Shown: positions 23,715-37,116 of the stretch, piece by piece
Numbering within the stretch: the stretch's first letter is position 1
Layout of the letters: each line of letters starts with the position of its first letter
NCBI RefSeq assembly: GCF_001640805.2
Contig: NC_066843.1
Span: 748,798-812,797, forward strand
Origin: Lates calcarifer
Taxonomy: Eukaryota > Chordata > Actinopteri > Centropomidae
Direction of reading: 5' to 3'
DNA: 64,000 bases
Program-made: the position numbers and the translations under genes
The notes under the pieces: generated by a model
Told to the model about the DNA's origin: nothing
What the model saw: only the letters and a program-made list of their open reading frames with translations
Databases searched by the model: none

Positions 23715-25394
23715 GAGTAACAGATTACATTTATTTGGCCAATGTTTTTGATCAAAACAACTTAAAACAAGTGAGTTCAAACCCAAAGGGAGAGAGACGA
23801 ATACAAAGCAGATCCGACCTTTTCTCAGTCGGTAACAGGAACTTCCTGCAGTTTCCAGAAAACTGGCAGCAGCTCCGGGAAGTTAAACTGCTCCTGTCTG
23901 AACGAGGAAACAGACTCAAGTAGTGTAACTAAGTACAGTTTTGAGGTATTTGTACTTTAAGTACAAGGCCTTTAAGGACTCTTACTTACATGCTTCCTGA
24001 TTTTAAATGATCATTTAAGTTCTATATTCTCATTTAAAGTAACTTTGATGTACACTTACTGTAGTACTATAGTACTGAGTATTTCTACTTTACACTACTT
24101 TAAACTACTACATGTATCTGACAGCTGTAAATACTATTAAAATATAAAATATTAAAATATAAAACAAAACATAATTCATTATTAAAGATAAACGACTCAG
24201 CAGTGTGGGAAGTAGTTAAACTGTGACAGTAAAGAATGCACCTTTAATGAAGTATTTTTACATCTGAACAGTATTAAATGATCCTTATATTTATTTACAA
24301 TTCATATTATCATTTATATTTATTTTTTCGGTTCAACGCTGTAAAGAAGAAGAAGTTTAGAAGCTTTAAACTCGTCTTTGGCGTGAACCAGCTTCAACTT
24401 TCATTTTGATTCTTCTGAACAGGAGATTTTTATCTCTGTCGAATATGAAGCTCGGCCGCGTCATTAACTGTTTGATTAAAACTATTTGATGCTGTTATCT
24501 CGTCTTTTCCTGTCTCACTTCCTTTCTGCATCTTTGACCTTTTTTACACTCACATCTACTCTCTGCTGTTAATCAAACATTTCAGGGGTTTTTTTCTTCT
24601 TGTGCTGGGAAACAAAACAAAATGAGCTCAGTGATGGAGGCAAAACTCACAAGATGGCCGCCTTTCATGTTGTAGCGAGCTGATTTAGATTTTTGTGAGG
24701 AGGAAGACATGAAAAGTTTAGAGTTTTTAGATGAATAAAGATGTTAAATGTTGAGTTTTTTCCAGTCGTGGAGCCTCTTTCTGCTGCAGGCTGAGTGTGT
24801 GTTTATCTGGAGGTTTCCATGTTCATGCTCTGAGTGGGTGCAGGTATTTTCTGTGTTTCCAGTCTTTGGAGCCGGTCTCTGGTCGTTCAGTGGAGACTCA
24901 AGCTCCTGCAGAGAAACATGATACCAGTCAGTCGAACCACGTGTCAGATGGTTTTCCTTCCTGTATGACGCACCTCTGTGATCAGGAGGTAGATTATTGT
25001 CATCGACTTTTTCTTCTGACGCCTCAGGAAAGTTAAAAAAACAAGCAGTTATTGTAGAAAATAGAGCAGTTTCATTTTCAGGAGCTCAGAGAAGATGTTC
25101 TGACACGAAGACGTAAAAATGCAAAATTAGTTTGTTTCTTCAGAGTGGGAAGGAACGAAATGTTTCAGTCTCATGAGTTTTAAAAGGTTTAACATCTAAA
25201 CCAGTGATGAGACGAGCGGTGGACGATGAGATCAGCTCTGAAGTCTCAGAGACGTTTAATAAAAACTCTGCGCTCAGACCTGAGGCCTCACAGACCTCAG
25301 AGTCTGTCCACATTAGACCGGGTGAATCAGTGAATCAGCGTCGCTGAAAGTTAAACCACAGCAAAGATACACAAAGAAGAAAACTAGTTTGGTT

Positions 25395-25985
25395 AGGACT
25401 GAGTCCTAAAACCAGGAAGTCAGTTAGCATGTTAGCATGTTAGCTCTTCCTGTTGTCAGTGTGTTTCTGGTTAAATGTGTGAAATAAGGTCTGTGGTTTT
25501 AACACAAGCTCCAGACATTTTCAGGTTTTATTCTCCGACATAAAATGGGTCAGTAAATCCCCCACTCCTGATGTTTGAAGCTTTTACGTGTCTTAAAAAA
25601 GGCGGTTGCTAACGAGTGTCTAAATGAGACTACAGAGGTTGTCGGGGACGTTAACATGAAAACCCATCTACTCACCAGTCCACCTTTACAGCCTCGTTGT
25701 GTTTCTACTCACGCTCTTTCAAACTCTCACTAACTTTCTAAGAAGAAAGGCTTTTGTAGAAGAGCTCAGAGCTAAATGAAATGACCAGTTGGAAGCTTAG
25801 TGGTGGAGACGTTGACGTCATGTGACCGTGGTGTAGTTGGTTTATAGCCTAACATTAGCTTCTTACTTCAAACATCAGAACAGTGGTGTTCATCTGTGAA
25901 GATGATCTGATCAACTAAACCTGAAGGATCAGAAACTTTAGCTGCTCACTGTTTATTTTCTGGAATAATCCAAAACACTATGAAA
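25395..25985 (-). repeat. E2 interspersed element, longest copy
   Basis: About 590 bp shared with 34598-35010, 47497-47715 and 59208-59565, which lie in the opposite orientation. Internal landmarks are 'gttagcatgttagcatgtta', 'gggtcagtaaatcccccact' and 'ctgatcaactaaacctgaag'. No open frame is shared among copies, so it is a nonautonomous repeat. Confidence 0.8.
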
Positions 25986-26737
25986 GAATCCAGTTATGTT
26001 TCTGTTTGATTTGATCCCAGCTCTTCAGAAAACTTTCCCTCTGCTGATTCCCTCCGTGCGTCCTTTTGTACACTTCATCATCGCCGCTGTGTTTTCACAA
26101 CGCAGTGCATTGTGGGTTATTTTTAAGGGTTAAACTCTCACACGACTCCTGAAATCTCATCTTCCTCTCAGACTCTGTCTCTCTCTGAACAGATGTGACT
26201 CTGAAATTTCTTTTTTTAACTTTAAATTCAGCAGCAAGGTCACCAACGCCCCCCCGTAAATATAGTTCATCTGAGAAGTGTCGTATCGTCTGAGCTCAGC
26301 AGAATCGTCCCTGTGTGATTAACTGATGATGAAACTCTCAGACCACAGAGGTTTTCGTTTTTATATCTCATCCTGTTCATTTCATGTCAGAGTTAAAGTC
26401 GATTTCAGGTTTCAGTTACTTCACACTCTGATCTCAGGCCTCCATGGTTGTTGTGTTTTTTTCTTAATGTAGTGGAAATTTGACATATTTTTAAGTGAGG
26501 AGATCATTGGTGGAAGTTTCCAGTTGTTCACTTCTAAAGCAGGAAAACCACAAAGTGAAAAACACCAAACATCCACAGAGCAAGACGCCTGACGGTAAAA
26601 ACACTGAGTGATCTGTCGGAGTGAAAAACTGTTGTTGAGAATAAATGACGGACGTGTTTTAATCTCGTCTGAGCTTCAGGTGGAACTGAGGAAGTATTCA
26701 GCTCCTCAAGTAAAATCACATCATAAAAATACTCTTT

Positions 26738-26825
26738 ACTTTAACCAGAAACATCTCTATATATATCACTACCAGACTCCACTGACAAAAACAGGGATTT
26801 TGGGTTGTGTGTCTGGTTAAACACT
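26738..26825. repeat. P1 element, deleted copy
   Basis: It has 'taaccagaaacatctctata' and 'ccagactccactgacaaaaa', then a short remnant of the right end ('ctggttaaacactttg'). Confidence 0.6.
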
Positions 26826-27544
26826 TTGCTCTGCAGGTAATCAGTTTGAGTTTTTTATTAACTGTTTTACCCTCATTAAGGATCAGTCTACTAATTAGTT
26901 TCTTGATTTAATAACTGATTTTAATTAATAGTAATTGACACTTTCACAGTGTTTGTTTTGTCCAAATCTCAAAATTATTCAAAATAAAGTGGAATTAAAA
27001 AACGACTTAAACGATTATTGCCATCAATTTACAGATTATTCAACTAATAATTTCAGTTCTACTCATATCTACTGTTGGGTTTTATATTTTAAAAAAGTCC
27101 AGCTGTCAGATAAATGAGGTGCAGTAAACATACAAAATCAGTTACACAGTTATAAAAATAGAAGTAGAGAGTAGTATTTAGGGTCTGTGTTCACTGCTGC
27201 TTTAACCTGAACATACGTCATATTTGATCATCCTTACGTGACTATTTTTAGAGGATGATCTTTTGTTTTCAGCAGTAAACCTCTGTTCTCCATCAGCGTG
27301 GCATCTGAGGTTACTTCTGATTTCCGTTATACTCGGCAGAGCAGCAGCAAAATGTGGATTAATCCACCGCTGAAAATAGTCCCCAACAAACACACCATTT
27401 CCTCTTGTTTGAGTGACTCTGTGAGGAAATGACAGAGCCACAGAGACGGTGGTGAAGTCAGAAACTACTGAGAGACGTATTTAAATAGATGTTTTTATTC
27501 TGGATAAAAAGCTCTGACGGTTTCCTCCTGTCCTCAGGTGAACC

Positions 27545-30500
27545 ATGGAGGCCTCCTGGTTTCTCGTGGCTCTGTCGGCCACCGTCGTCATCTCCATCGT
27601 CCTCCTGGCCGTCGTCTGTCTGGACTGCTGGAAGAAAGGCCCAGAGTGTAAGACCACAACACAACACTGCACAGACATGTGGCGAGGAAACTAGTCTCAC
27701 ATGGCGACATACGTTTGTCACATGATCTACAAACTAACATGAAGAACAAACTAATGAGGATCGTCCTTAATCTCAGTCTTGGAACACAGATTAGCTCAAA
27801 TCCTTCAAAGCTAAAACTTGTTACGGTTTATTTCCAAATTATTTTACCGTGAATTTTCAGTTTGTTTGGGACGTTCATGACCTGAAGATAAGGGCCAGTG
27901 TATCTAAGGAAATCAAATCTAAAAAGCAAGGTAGGAAGAAGTGAAAGAAATTTATCTGCCAGACAAATATAATACAATAACAGAATGAAACTATTAAATA
28001 TATTCTATTCTCTATTATATATAGAGACTATTAAGTATCATTTAATGAATGAGTAAACATAAAATGAGTAACGTAAACACGTTCATAAAAAGTCAAATTT
28101 AATTTGGATTCAGTCGTATCTCAGACTAGCCGTTGCTAATATCGCTCTACAAGCAGCGTAGCAACATGTCCACAGATAAACCTGAACAGTTCTCTGTGTC
28201 TGACTGACTTCATGTGAAACTAATGAGACTGAGCTGCTATAAACAGGAACATTAGCAGAGAGTTCACTGCTGCTGATGAGGAGCAGCCATCTTGAATTCT
28301 TATGTCGGGGTTGGTGGGATTTCTACGACTTTCTAAGGTGGAAATCCGACGTTACAGTTGAAACTTCCGACTGAGAACTCAGAAATTCCGACTTCCGAGT
28401 ACAACTGGAATGCACCATAAGTTACATGGAATATTCTGGGGTCATGTGACTGTGACTGTCAGTCTATGGACGTGATTAAAACAGCAGAGTCAGTAAATGT
28501 AAACATACTTCATAAATTATATTTCATTCTTTTGGAAAAATGTCTTCCCTGTTTTGAATTTACACTTGAACTCCATGAGAAGCCGGATGTCTGAGTTTTC
28601 TACCAGCACTTAAACACAGCACATGGTTGATACACAGTGTTTTTTAGATGTCAATCTGCATGTGAAGCAAATGTTCTCAGATCCACGACCCTGAGGTTGA
28701 ATAATTCTAAATAGATGTGTAAAATACTGATATTTAATCAGGTTGTGTTTGATTTATGTGTGAAATTGTTTCGTATTTGTTTGTGGACAGTTAATTAGTG
28801 AACTCCATACACCACAGCTGTCACCATCACTGAGACCTGTGGTTAACAGTTGCTCTGCTCGTTCATAATGACTTGACCTAGATAGGGCATCCGGTGGTTT
28901 TCGTCAGGGCATCGTTAACCAGTCCCACACCATCAAACGTTTTCACACCCGCTCATTGCTGGTCAATACAGTCTCTGATTTCTGCTTTCAGCTGCTGAGA
29001 GAATAAATCTTAACATTTTGATGATTAAAATTAAATGTTTTTTTTTCTTTCCAGCCGTCATCAGGGAAAGAAACGCTTCTGACGAATACATACCGTAAGT
29101 CTTCATAAGTGAAGGATGATTTTATATGAAGAGAAAACTGAACAATGAGTAAAATCTAACGTGTCTGTTTTGTCTCTTTTACTCAGACCCAATCAATTCA
29201 GAGTCATCCATCCATGTAAGTCTGAAAAAACTTACTTAAGAGAAGTTTGTCAGAGTTTAAGAAGTTGGTTTTAATGGATAAAAAGTCTGTAAAACAGATT
29301 AAACTCTTCCCAGAAACATAAAATCCTTAAAAATAAGGATTTACTGTTAAAATCAATGAGCTGGTTTTTATTCTAGAGTAAAAACACATGACCTGAACAA
29401 TTTATACTGGCTGCTCATTATGTGTCATTAATGCAAATTGTATGTGGGACTTTTTTTCTTGTGTGTTTCATTAGTAATTCAGATTTTAACAGGCATGTCT
29501 GATAATGTGATAACATTTCTTAAATGCTTTTTAAATGTATATATTTTTAATATACTAACCCAAGTTAAAAATGACATTTTACAGTTTGGTCATTTCATGA
29601 CCTTGATGTTTACTTGTGCATCTGTGTGGTATTCTGGGTTCCAGTGCAGAGTGCATGCTGTAAACATGTGGGAGGCTCATTCAAATGAAGCAGCACAAAG
29701 AGAGTTGCTGGTGTTTCGGTGGAAAATGTGACTCTATACTGAGAATAGACGTCTCAGAACTGAATATCTGCTGCTGCTGTGGTGATTTTATCCAGCAAGA
29801 TCAAACTAAATATTCAGAGCAAATGTGCAGCAATAACAGAATAATGCTTCAAATGTAAATAAACCACATTAAATCAACATGATGTGACTTTTATCACCCT
29901 AAAATCTCAGCTTCATTCATTGTGAACCAGCGTTCATCTCTGATATCCAGCCAGGAAACTGACGGAAATATCAAGAGTTAGAAACATGGTCACAAAGTTT
30001 CTGCCTGATGCACAATAGATCATCAGTTTGTGATTCCAGTAAAACCAACACTGAACTTAGACCTTTATAAGAACATTGTACTGAGTTTACAGTTGATTAT
30101 TTTAGTGTGCGAGATAATGTGTGTCTTATGTTTCTATGCTGATGATACTGTCATTAATGTTGATGTTGACAACAATGATGATGATGGTGACTCTCTCTTT
30201 GTCGCGGTGCAGCGCAGCCAACCAGTGAACTGAACTCCTCCCGCTCTGCTCCTCACCTGCTGTCACCATCGAGAATCATGTGAGTCAGGTTTCATTATAA
30301 AACACACCTGGTTCATACCTGCCCAGACTACGAGGCCTCCCAACAGTACCACCTAAACTCATGAGTATGACAACACAGTTTACAGTTTTGATTCAAATGT
30401 TTTCTGTCCCTTCTGAAGAATTGATTTCATTGACTTCTTTCTACTGACAGCTGAGTGGGAAAGTCACTTTGAAGAGTAACAACTTTATTATTAAGTAGAA

Positions 30501-33500
30501 TAGAGTAAATACAAGCAGTCATTATTAGATTTCATCATTTTGACACTGAACTGACTTTTAACTAAAATTTTAAAATAGTTTTTGAGTTTGTGAGTAGAAG
30601 TGACAGGTTCTTACTTCTATCTTTAACCTAAGTCCAAACTTTTAGCTTTTAGCAGTTTGATAAATACAGTCACTGGTCAGGTAGAATTACTCTGACTTCC
30701 TGGTCTGGTTTTTGAGAGATGAAAACTGGGGTGACAAAGGACAGAATCACCTTGTGTTGGGGCTCTGATTCAAACAGAAAATGAATCCCTCAGGTTTAAC
30801 TTTGTTTTCATCTGCTCTTCATACTCAGGTCATCTTCAGATCCTGGAACTCAGCGGAGACAACGATCCTTCACCCCAACAGAAACCGGTGAGAGCCTCCT
30901 TTTCTTCAGACTTTTATGTGTTGATGTGTTTGTCTTTTTTCATTTGTTAAGTCATGGTTCATAAGTAACATTAGTCAGGCATTTATCTTCGTTTCATATC
31001 CTTTTCTGCAGCTTATCTCTGATCTTTAAAAATCTTAATATGTTAATACTTTTCCATCCCACAGAGAGTAATCCAAGTTATGAGAATCCACCCGAAGGTA
31101 ACATCATGTTTGCTTTAAGTGCAGCAGGAAACATTTCTAACAGACCTCTGATCGTATTGACAGTCCATTAAAGTAGTGTCTTGTTTTTACTCTTAAAACC
31201 CGAAGACATTTAGAAAGTACAACAGTCTTGGATCAGTATTTTGCAATCAAATATCCATCCTGTACTGTAGAACTTTCTACTATATAGAAGTAGTAGATAG
31301 TAGATAGATAGTGACAGTAACTACAGTGAACAAAACCAGCGTATCTGGTGGTTGTAGATAGAAGACTTAACACATGAGCCTTTAAAGTTACATATTTCTA
31401 TGTGCTGGCCTTGAGTTGGGATGCACTGGTCTTGATTTGTTGACCTTGGCTTGAGGCTTGTTGGTCTCTACCTGGGACTTATTGACCTTGACTTAGGACT
31501 TTTAAGCGTTGAGTTGGGACTTGTTGGCCTTGGTCTGGACTTGAGACTTCCTGGAAGCAACAGATCAAACAGACCTAGGGTTGTAAACAAACCGGGCCTC
31601 CTTTGACTCAGACTCTGTGTGGTATTTGACGTTGGCTGAGCTGAGCTGACCTTCATTTTCTACAGATCCTCCATATGTGAACCCAGACCCTAACCATCCT
31701 GACAGTGATGTAGAAGATCCTGGATACATGTAGGTTTCCTCTTTCAAATAGACCTCTGCTGTTTTACCTTTTATTATTTCAGTAAAACAGATTTTGATCT
31801 GATCATCTCTTCCTCTCATTTTCTTTCTTCGCAGCATCGTGATACCCGACAATGAGGCTCTTGCTCCATCTCTTGCTCAGAGCCGAGCCTCATCACCCAG
31901 TTCAGGTACAGTTTGGAAACAGCAAGACAGATTCAAGCTATAAAGTTTTCACCAGCAGCTTTTGGGATCATCTGCCTCCAGTTTATAAATGTCCACTGAC
32001 AAAAACCCACTGAACATCCCAAGATTTGTGCTTAAACTAATGTTGAAATGAGAAACCAAAAAACATTTACTAGGTCAGTGTCTACCTTTGAAGCTTCGCT
32101 ATTTGGGCACTATGTGTTAAAAGAGCTCATTTTCTGACAGAGTTCTTTCTATATTGATGTAAACCTGTTCAAATTGAAGCTGAGATTTGGCTCTTTAATG
32201 CTGCTCCATTGTTTTATTTCAAATTGAATGTGCTGAAGCTCAGAGCCTGAAGAACAAAGCGTGTAACTGTCCAACTGCTAACCCTAACCCTAAGCCTCAG
32301 ACTCAAAAACAACTCATTGTCCCATTTTGCCCAACAAGGCAGGAGAGACAGAAATAAAAAGCAGCAAAGAAAATATAAAGAGAAAGAAGAAAGAAAGATG
32401 AAGACTTTGTGTGTGAACTGATCAACTGTTTCTTTTCATTCACAGATGATCAACACGATTATGAGAACATAAATAAAGGTGAGGAGTTTTTAATGTGTGC
32501 TGATTAAAAGACCATTCTGTTTTATTCGTTGTAATGTTATTCATGTGAATTCACATTGAAGAGATGGAACAAAAAGGGAAACGAAACGTGGAACAAGACG
32601 ATGAACAAGATGATGAACAAGACGATGAACAAGACTATCTGAATGTTCCACAGAGAAGTTCCCTAAGTGAGTTCGAGGTCCATTGTTTTGTTTGTTTTTT
32701 TAGTTTTCATATCATGTGATGCTTGATGAGTTCTTCCTCTATGACAAAGCCCAGTGGTACAAACACCACAACACCTCACTGGAGTGTCAGAGGTTTTGTG
32801 AGGCCACCTACAGCCCATGTTTTTTCGTCTCTTGTATTATTGTAGCCTCCACATCATAGAGCATCTGATTCTCCTGCAGTCTTTAAACACTGACTCAACA
32901 CTTTACAAGAAACATAGTTTTAACCCGTTTAGTTTAGTTCCTGGGACGACCTGGATTAGATTTGTTACCTTCAGACTCCACCACTGTGCAGACACTTCCA
33001 ATTTATATCTGTAGCATTAGACTAAGTATTGATAACTAGTATTTTCCAAATCAGAGTTTTTTATTTGATTAACATGGACACTGATATGTGAAAATGAACC
33101 CAGTGGGGTTTTTGTCTATTAAAAAAGTAAAAACTAGAATTACAGCCTCACGGTCATATGCCTCTGCCAGCCAGTCTGGTTTCAGTTGATTAGTGGGTGT
33201 GTGAGGTCACAGTGACCTTTGACCTTCATCCACCAAAGTCTAATCAATTCATCTTTGAGTCCAAGTGAATGTTTGGGCCAAAATTTGAGGAAATTCCCTC
33301 AAACATTCATTTGGACTCAATGATGAACTGATTAGAACTGGGTGGTCAAAGGTCAAATGTCAGAGGTCACTGTCTGTTTTTGGATTGTGACTAACACCAG
33401 AAACTACTGGTCAGTTTGTCTTGATATTTAGTGAATATTCATGCTCCTCAGAGGATGATTCGTAGTGACGTTTGTGATCTTGTGATGTTTTGTCTTTTTT

Positions 33501-33799
33501 CTTCATCACCACCTGAACACAAGAAATCAAAATCTCTTGAATAGATTATTTAAGAATTTGAGGTCTCACATCCCTTGAGTCAGGTTTTAATTCCATGTTT
33601 TACACCAGCAGCACCTCCAGGGTCGTTTGTTCAAAGCGACACAGATGATACCGACAACGACGATGATTACGAGGCGAGTTACGTCAACCAGCCACCGGTA
33701 AGTTTAAACAAGCTCACTGATGTTTCTCAGCTTTCCTCCTGAAGCAGCAGTCGCTCAGTTTCCTCTTCCTCCTTTCAGATGATTCACAGCCTCAACTGA
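27545..33799 (+). CDS. lat: Linker for activation of T cells (LAT), 236 aa, 12 coding exons
   Basis: Membrane adaptor phosphorylated by ZAP-70 after T-cell-receptor engagement; it nucleates PLC-gamma1, Grb2-SOS and Gads-SLP-76. Exons: 27545-27647, 29055-29094, 29187-29215, 30213-30279, 30829-30887, 31065-31097, 31666-31729, 31835-31905, 32446-32478, 32562-32666, 33612-33697, 33779-33799; the phases close to 237 codons (human 233-262 aa). A short extracellular start is followed by a membrane helix (about 5-26) and the palmitoylation pair C25-x-x-C28. The tail is acidic, with tyrosines Y46, Y105 (YENP), Y114 (YVNP), Y131 (PGYIIVIPD, aligning with the human PLC-gamma1 site Y132), Y161 (YENI), Y192 (YLNV), Y221 and Y225 (YVNQ); the YxN sites fit Grb2-family SH2 binding. 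Exon 10 has a DDEQ tandem and a pyrimidine-poor acceptor, so its 5' edge is the least certain. Confidence 0.93.
33203..33378. repeat. Palindromic repeat with nuclear-receptor-like half-sites in lat intron 10
   Basis: The left arm 'cagtgacctttgacc' to 'ccaaaatttgagg' (about 33210-33288) is mirrored imperfectly at about 33292-33373, ending 'ggtcaaaggtcaaatg' and 'gaggtcactg'. It is a foldback element of a kind common in fish introns. Confidence 0.75.
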
Positions 33800-36540
33800 G
33801 AACAAAGGGACACAGACTGACATGATGGAGACAAGCGATCGACCTCTGACTGCCTGACCACAGTGAGCTGAACTTTTCAGCCGCCATCTCCATTGTTCTT
33901 TCTCCACCTTTGCCCCATACTGATGTTTAAAGAGCTGAATGACTGAGAAGAGAAACTGAGGATGAGAAATGACTCTGTGAAGAACTGAAACTCCTTTTTC
34001 TCAGTTCCCAAAGGTTCATGTGAAGGAAAAAGTCCTGCCCAGGTTGAGTTTGTCTGTTGTGTGATCTGTGGGGGTAAAAACCATCATTCTGCCCCTGGGT
34101 GTTTTCAGTTTTATCAGGACTTTTAAAGCAAAATACTGATCGAAGATACCAACCAGAAGCCAGAGCCAGAAAGATTATTTATAGAAATAAAACTGCCTGG
34201 TTCCTGCTCCACAGTTAGCTATGGACAGACTTAACACCTCTTTAACGAATCAAATGTGAAGAACCAAACAATGAATGTCTCCTACTAACAACTATTATTG
34301 ATCAACACATTAGTGAGCCATATTATTAGCCACATTGTTCCTAATAAACTGCCAACTGAGTGTATTTGTGAGTATTGTTCTCAGACTCAAACAAGATGGA
34401 TGCTGTGTCTCAAATCAAACATGGCTGCTGTGCACTTACCTGAAAAGATGACCACAGTTGTCAATAATATACATTGGCTGCTTTACTCACTTGATTTAAA
34501 AATGAACATTTTACTTTCTTGGAGACAACGTAGTCTTCCCTCCTCTGCCGCCATTTTCACAACTTTGAAAATAGAGTGGTAGAGGGTAAAGTATTTTTAT
34601 AGTCCAGTCCTGAAGTTAGCATCAGCCTGGTTCCTCCACAAAAAGCCAATGGGATTTTTTCATAGTGTTTTGGATTATTCCAGAAAATAAACAGAGCAGC
34701 TAAAGTTTCTGATCCTTCAGGTTTAGTTGATCAGATCATCTTCACAGATGAACACCACTGTTCTGATGTTTGAAGTAAGAAGCTAATGTTAGGCTATAAA
34801 CCAACTACACCACAGTCACATGACGTCAACGTCTCCACCACTAAGCTTCCAACTGGTCATTTCATTTAGCTCTGAGCTCTTCTACAAAAGCCTTTCTTCT
34901 TAGAAAGTTAGTGAGAGTTTGAAAGAGCGTGAGTAGAAACACAACGAGGCTGTAAAGGTGGACTGGTGAGTAGATGGGTTTTCATGTTAACGTTCCTCTG
35001 TACTTGTAAGACAAAGCTTCGTTATGAGAGGTCACCAGTCCAAAAGGTTGGGAACACGAAATTAAAATCAAGAATAATGAATTAGTTAAAGATGAGTCAG
35101 CAGCTGCTCAGGGCAGAATAAAAACCCCCAAACAACTCAAAAGAACCAACTCAGGCTTCAGAAATCATTGTCGGTTCAGTGTCAGTCGATGTTGTCTCCA
35201 TTCAAAATTCTGTAGTTTTTTAAAAGTACTTTTTTGTCATTTTTAACTGGAAACGATGTGTTAATTTTCTTATTGGTTAACCCTTCCCTCCACAGTGTGT
35301 CTGACATTATGAGAGGTTTAGAGGTCATGTGTGAGCTTTACCCCAATTTTACTGACAACTCCTGAGAATGTCTTAATTCATGTATTTATGTGTTGTTACC
35401 GTGTTGTTTGTGGATCTGTAATCCAACTGTGTGAACTAGAAATGTAACTACAATTCAATTAAATCTTAAACAAAACTGTAATCTCTATGAGATTTGATTT
35501 CTTACTGCAACTGACAACTTTACTAACAAAGTATATCCATTATAAGGCCTCGGTGCAGCACATTTTGGGGCACCACCTTTAAAGTAGAAAAACCCTATGG
35601 TGGCTTTGAGGGTGTTGAAATTATTTTTATACTTATTTAACCGTTCATGGTAAACAGCCCTCGACCGGTGCCTGTGGATGATGGAGGACACAGGTTCTGC
35701 AGGTCCTGCTTCATCATCCATGATCCTCCCATAGACTGTATTTTTAAAATAATAGATGCTCATTCTGGGTCTGAAAAATAAAGCTAACGCACAAGTGTCT
35801 TAAACTACAATACCACTGAAGGCCACTAGGGGGTGGCTCTAAGAAATCACTGGATCCAATAGACTCCCATTCAAAAAGCATCAATTTCTCTCATGAAATT
35901 CTGAGTGAATACAATTTTTATGCGTTATGGTGTCATCAGCTATGTTCACTCCTTCTAATCAATTTTCTAGTGATCCCTCTGATAATTATTACATAATTAA
36001 TTAGATATTATATGCGCCTCAAACAGGGGTATGTTTAGGGCAAATCAGACATGGAGGGTCATTCACCAGAGGAGGAGGAGATTTTCTCATTCTCTGTTAG
36101 TTTGTTATGGATTTTTCCTCAGTACTAACCCTCTATGGATCCTGATACCCAGTATTTTTTTAAGTAAATCTTTATTTTTTCTTGAGTAGAAAATAAAGAA
36201 AACTACACACGTGCTTTTACACTATGTTATATTTATATATAGGTCACTACTGTTGTAGTTTTATACATTTTTTTCTTCTGGGGATGAATAAAGTTTTATC
36301 TTAACCTTGATTCATTTTTGTTTGTTTATTACTGTTTTTCCAGCTTCACGCTCTGGACACTCACTCAGGTTCCTTTTTACAAAATCAAACAAGTCTGAAT
36401 CATCAAACTGACCACACAGCAGAGTCTACAGCAGTTCTCAGCACAGATGAACAGTTGATGTAGACTTTGTGTGAATGTGCAACAAACCAACAATAAGCAA
36501 CCTGTGAATAAATTCTAGAAATAGAAGTTTCTGACTGGAT
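33800..36540. other. lat 3' UTR and spacer before hsp70
   Basis: It contains an E2 copy (34598-35010), a CTCF-like CCACTAGGGGGTGGC (35823-35837) and AT-rich DNA. I see no gene. The ORF on the minus strand at 35485-35763 has no recognisable domain. Confidence 0.6.
34598..35010 (+). repeat. E2 interspersed element, partial copy
   Basis: It begins 'tagtccagtcctgaagttag', also seen at 47497, and runs to 'gtagatgggttttcatgtta'. It is inverted relative to 25395-25985. Confidence 0.8.
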
Positions 36541-36572
36541 CTCTCCGGGTTTCACTTCACTGCTCCAGTTCA

Positions 36573-36806
36573 TTCGAGAGAGTTCTTATAAAGTTGTATC
36601 AAGTGGCCAGAGACGGTGTAAGATTTCGCTTTTCACAGTAAAACAAGTGGCAACAACATTCCCATTGACTACAGCTTGTACTAATTAGGTCGTCTTTTAT
36701 TTTGAAATCGATAACAGGAAGTTGTACCTTCCACAGACGCTGACTTCACGGTGTTGTGTGTGAAACGTCTAGAAGCTGCCAGACCGTCAGCTCCACAGAT
36801 ATAAAG
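36573..36806 (+). promoter_or_regulatory. hsp70 heat-shock promoter: two HSEs and TATA box
   Basis: Distal heat-shock element TTCgaGAGagTTC at 36573-36585. Proximal element GAAacGTCtaGAAgcTGC at 36762-36779, possibly with a fifth unit to 36784; its first and third pentamers are perfect. The TATA box TATAAAG lies at 36800-36806, about 20 bp downstream of the proximal element, so transcription should start near 36830. A noncoding exon ends at 36918 (AACT|gtgagt) and is joined to 37098 (ttgacag|GCG). Confidence 0.8.
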
Positions 36807-37116
36807 CGGCAGCTCTCAGAGCAGAGACAGAAACAGATCAGACCACAACAGAAGATCCAGAGAGGAAGGAGGAGATCAGACCTCTTCACTGCACAGACCA
36901 ACAAGGAAACACAAAACTGTGAGTACAACCTTCAATAATGAAAGAAAAATACTTTGATCCTTTAGTATTTGGTAAATATATTGTTTTTTATTTTGAAGTA
37001 ATGTAAGCGCAGGAAACTCAAATGAATCAAGACTAAACCAGTAAAGATGAACATAAATGATGTTTAGTTTCTAAAAGGTTGTTTAACTGTTTGACAGGCG
37101 ACCATCTCCAGTGAAA

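Larger units (their letters stand above)
22371..27480. other. Gene-poor region with dispersed repeats
   Basis: No coding gene is supported. It holds 'aagtactttcactcag'-type fish repeat sequence at about 23040-23470 and 23930-24130, an (ATTAC)6 run at 23683-23714, a CAAGATGGCCGCC YY1-like site near 24650, a full E2 element at 25395-25985 and a P1 fragment at 26738-26825. Confidence 0.6.

Noticed and set aside
37111..37116. Upstream extension of the hsp70 frame by two codons
   Set aside because: The first codon is GTG; the ATG at 37117 gives the conserved MSAAK start.
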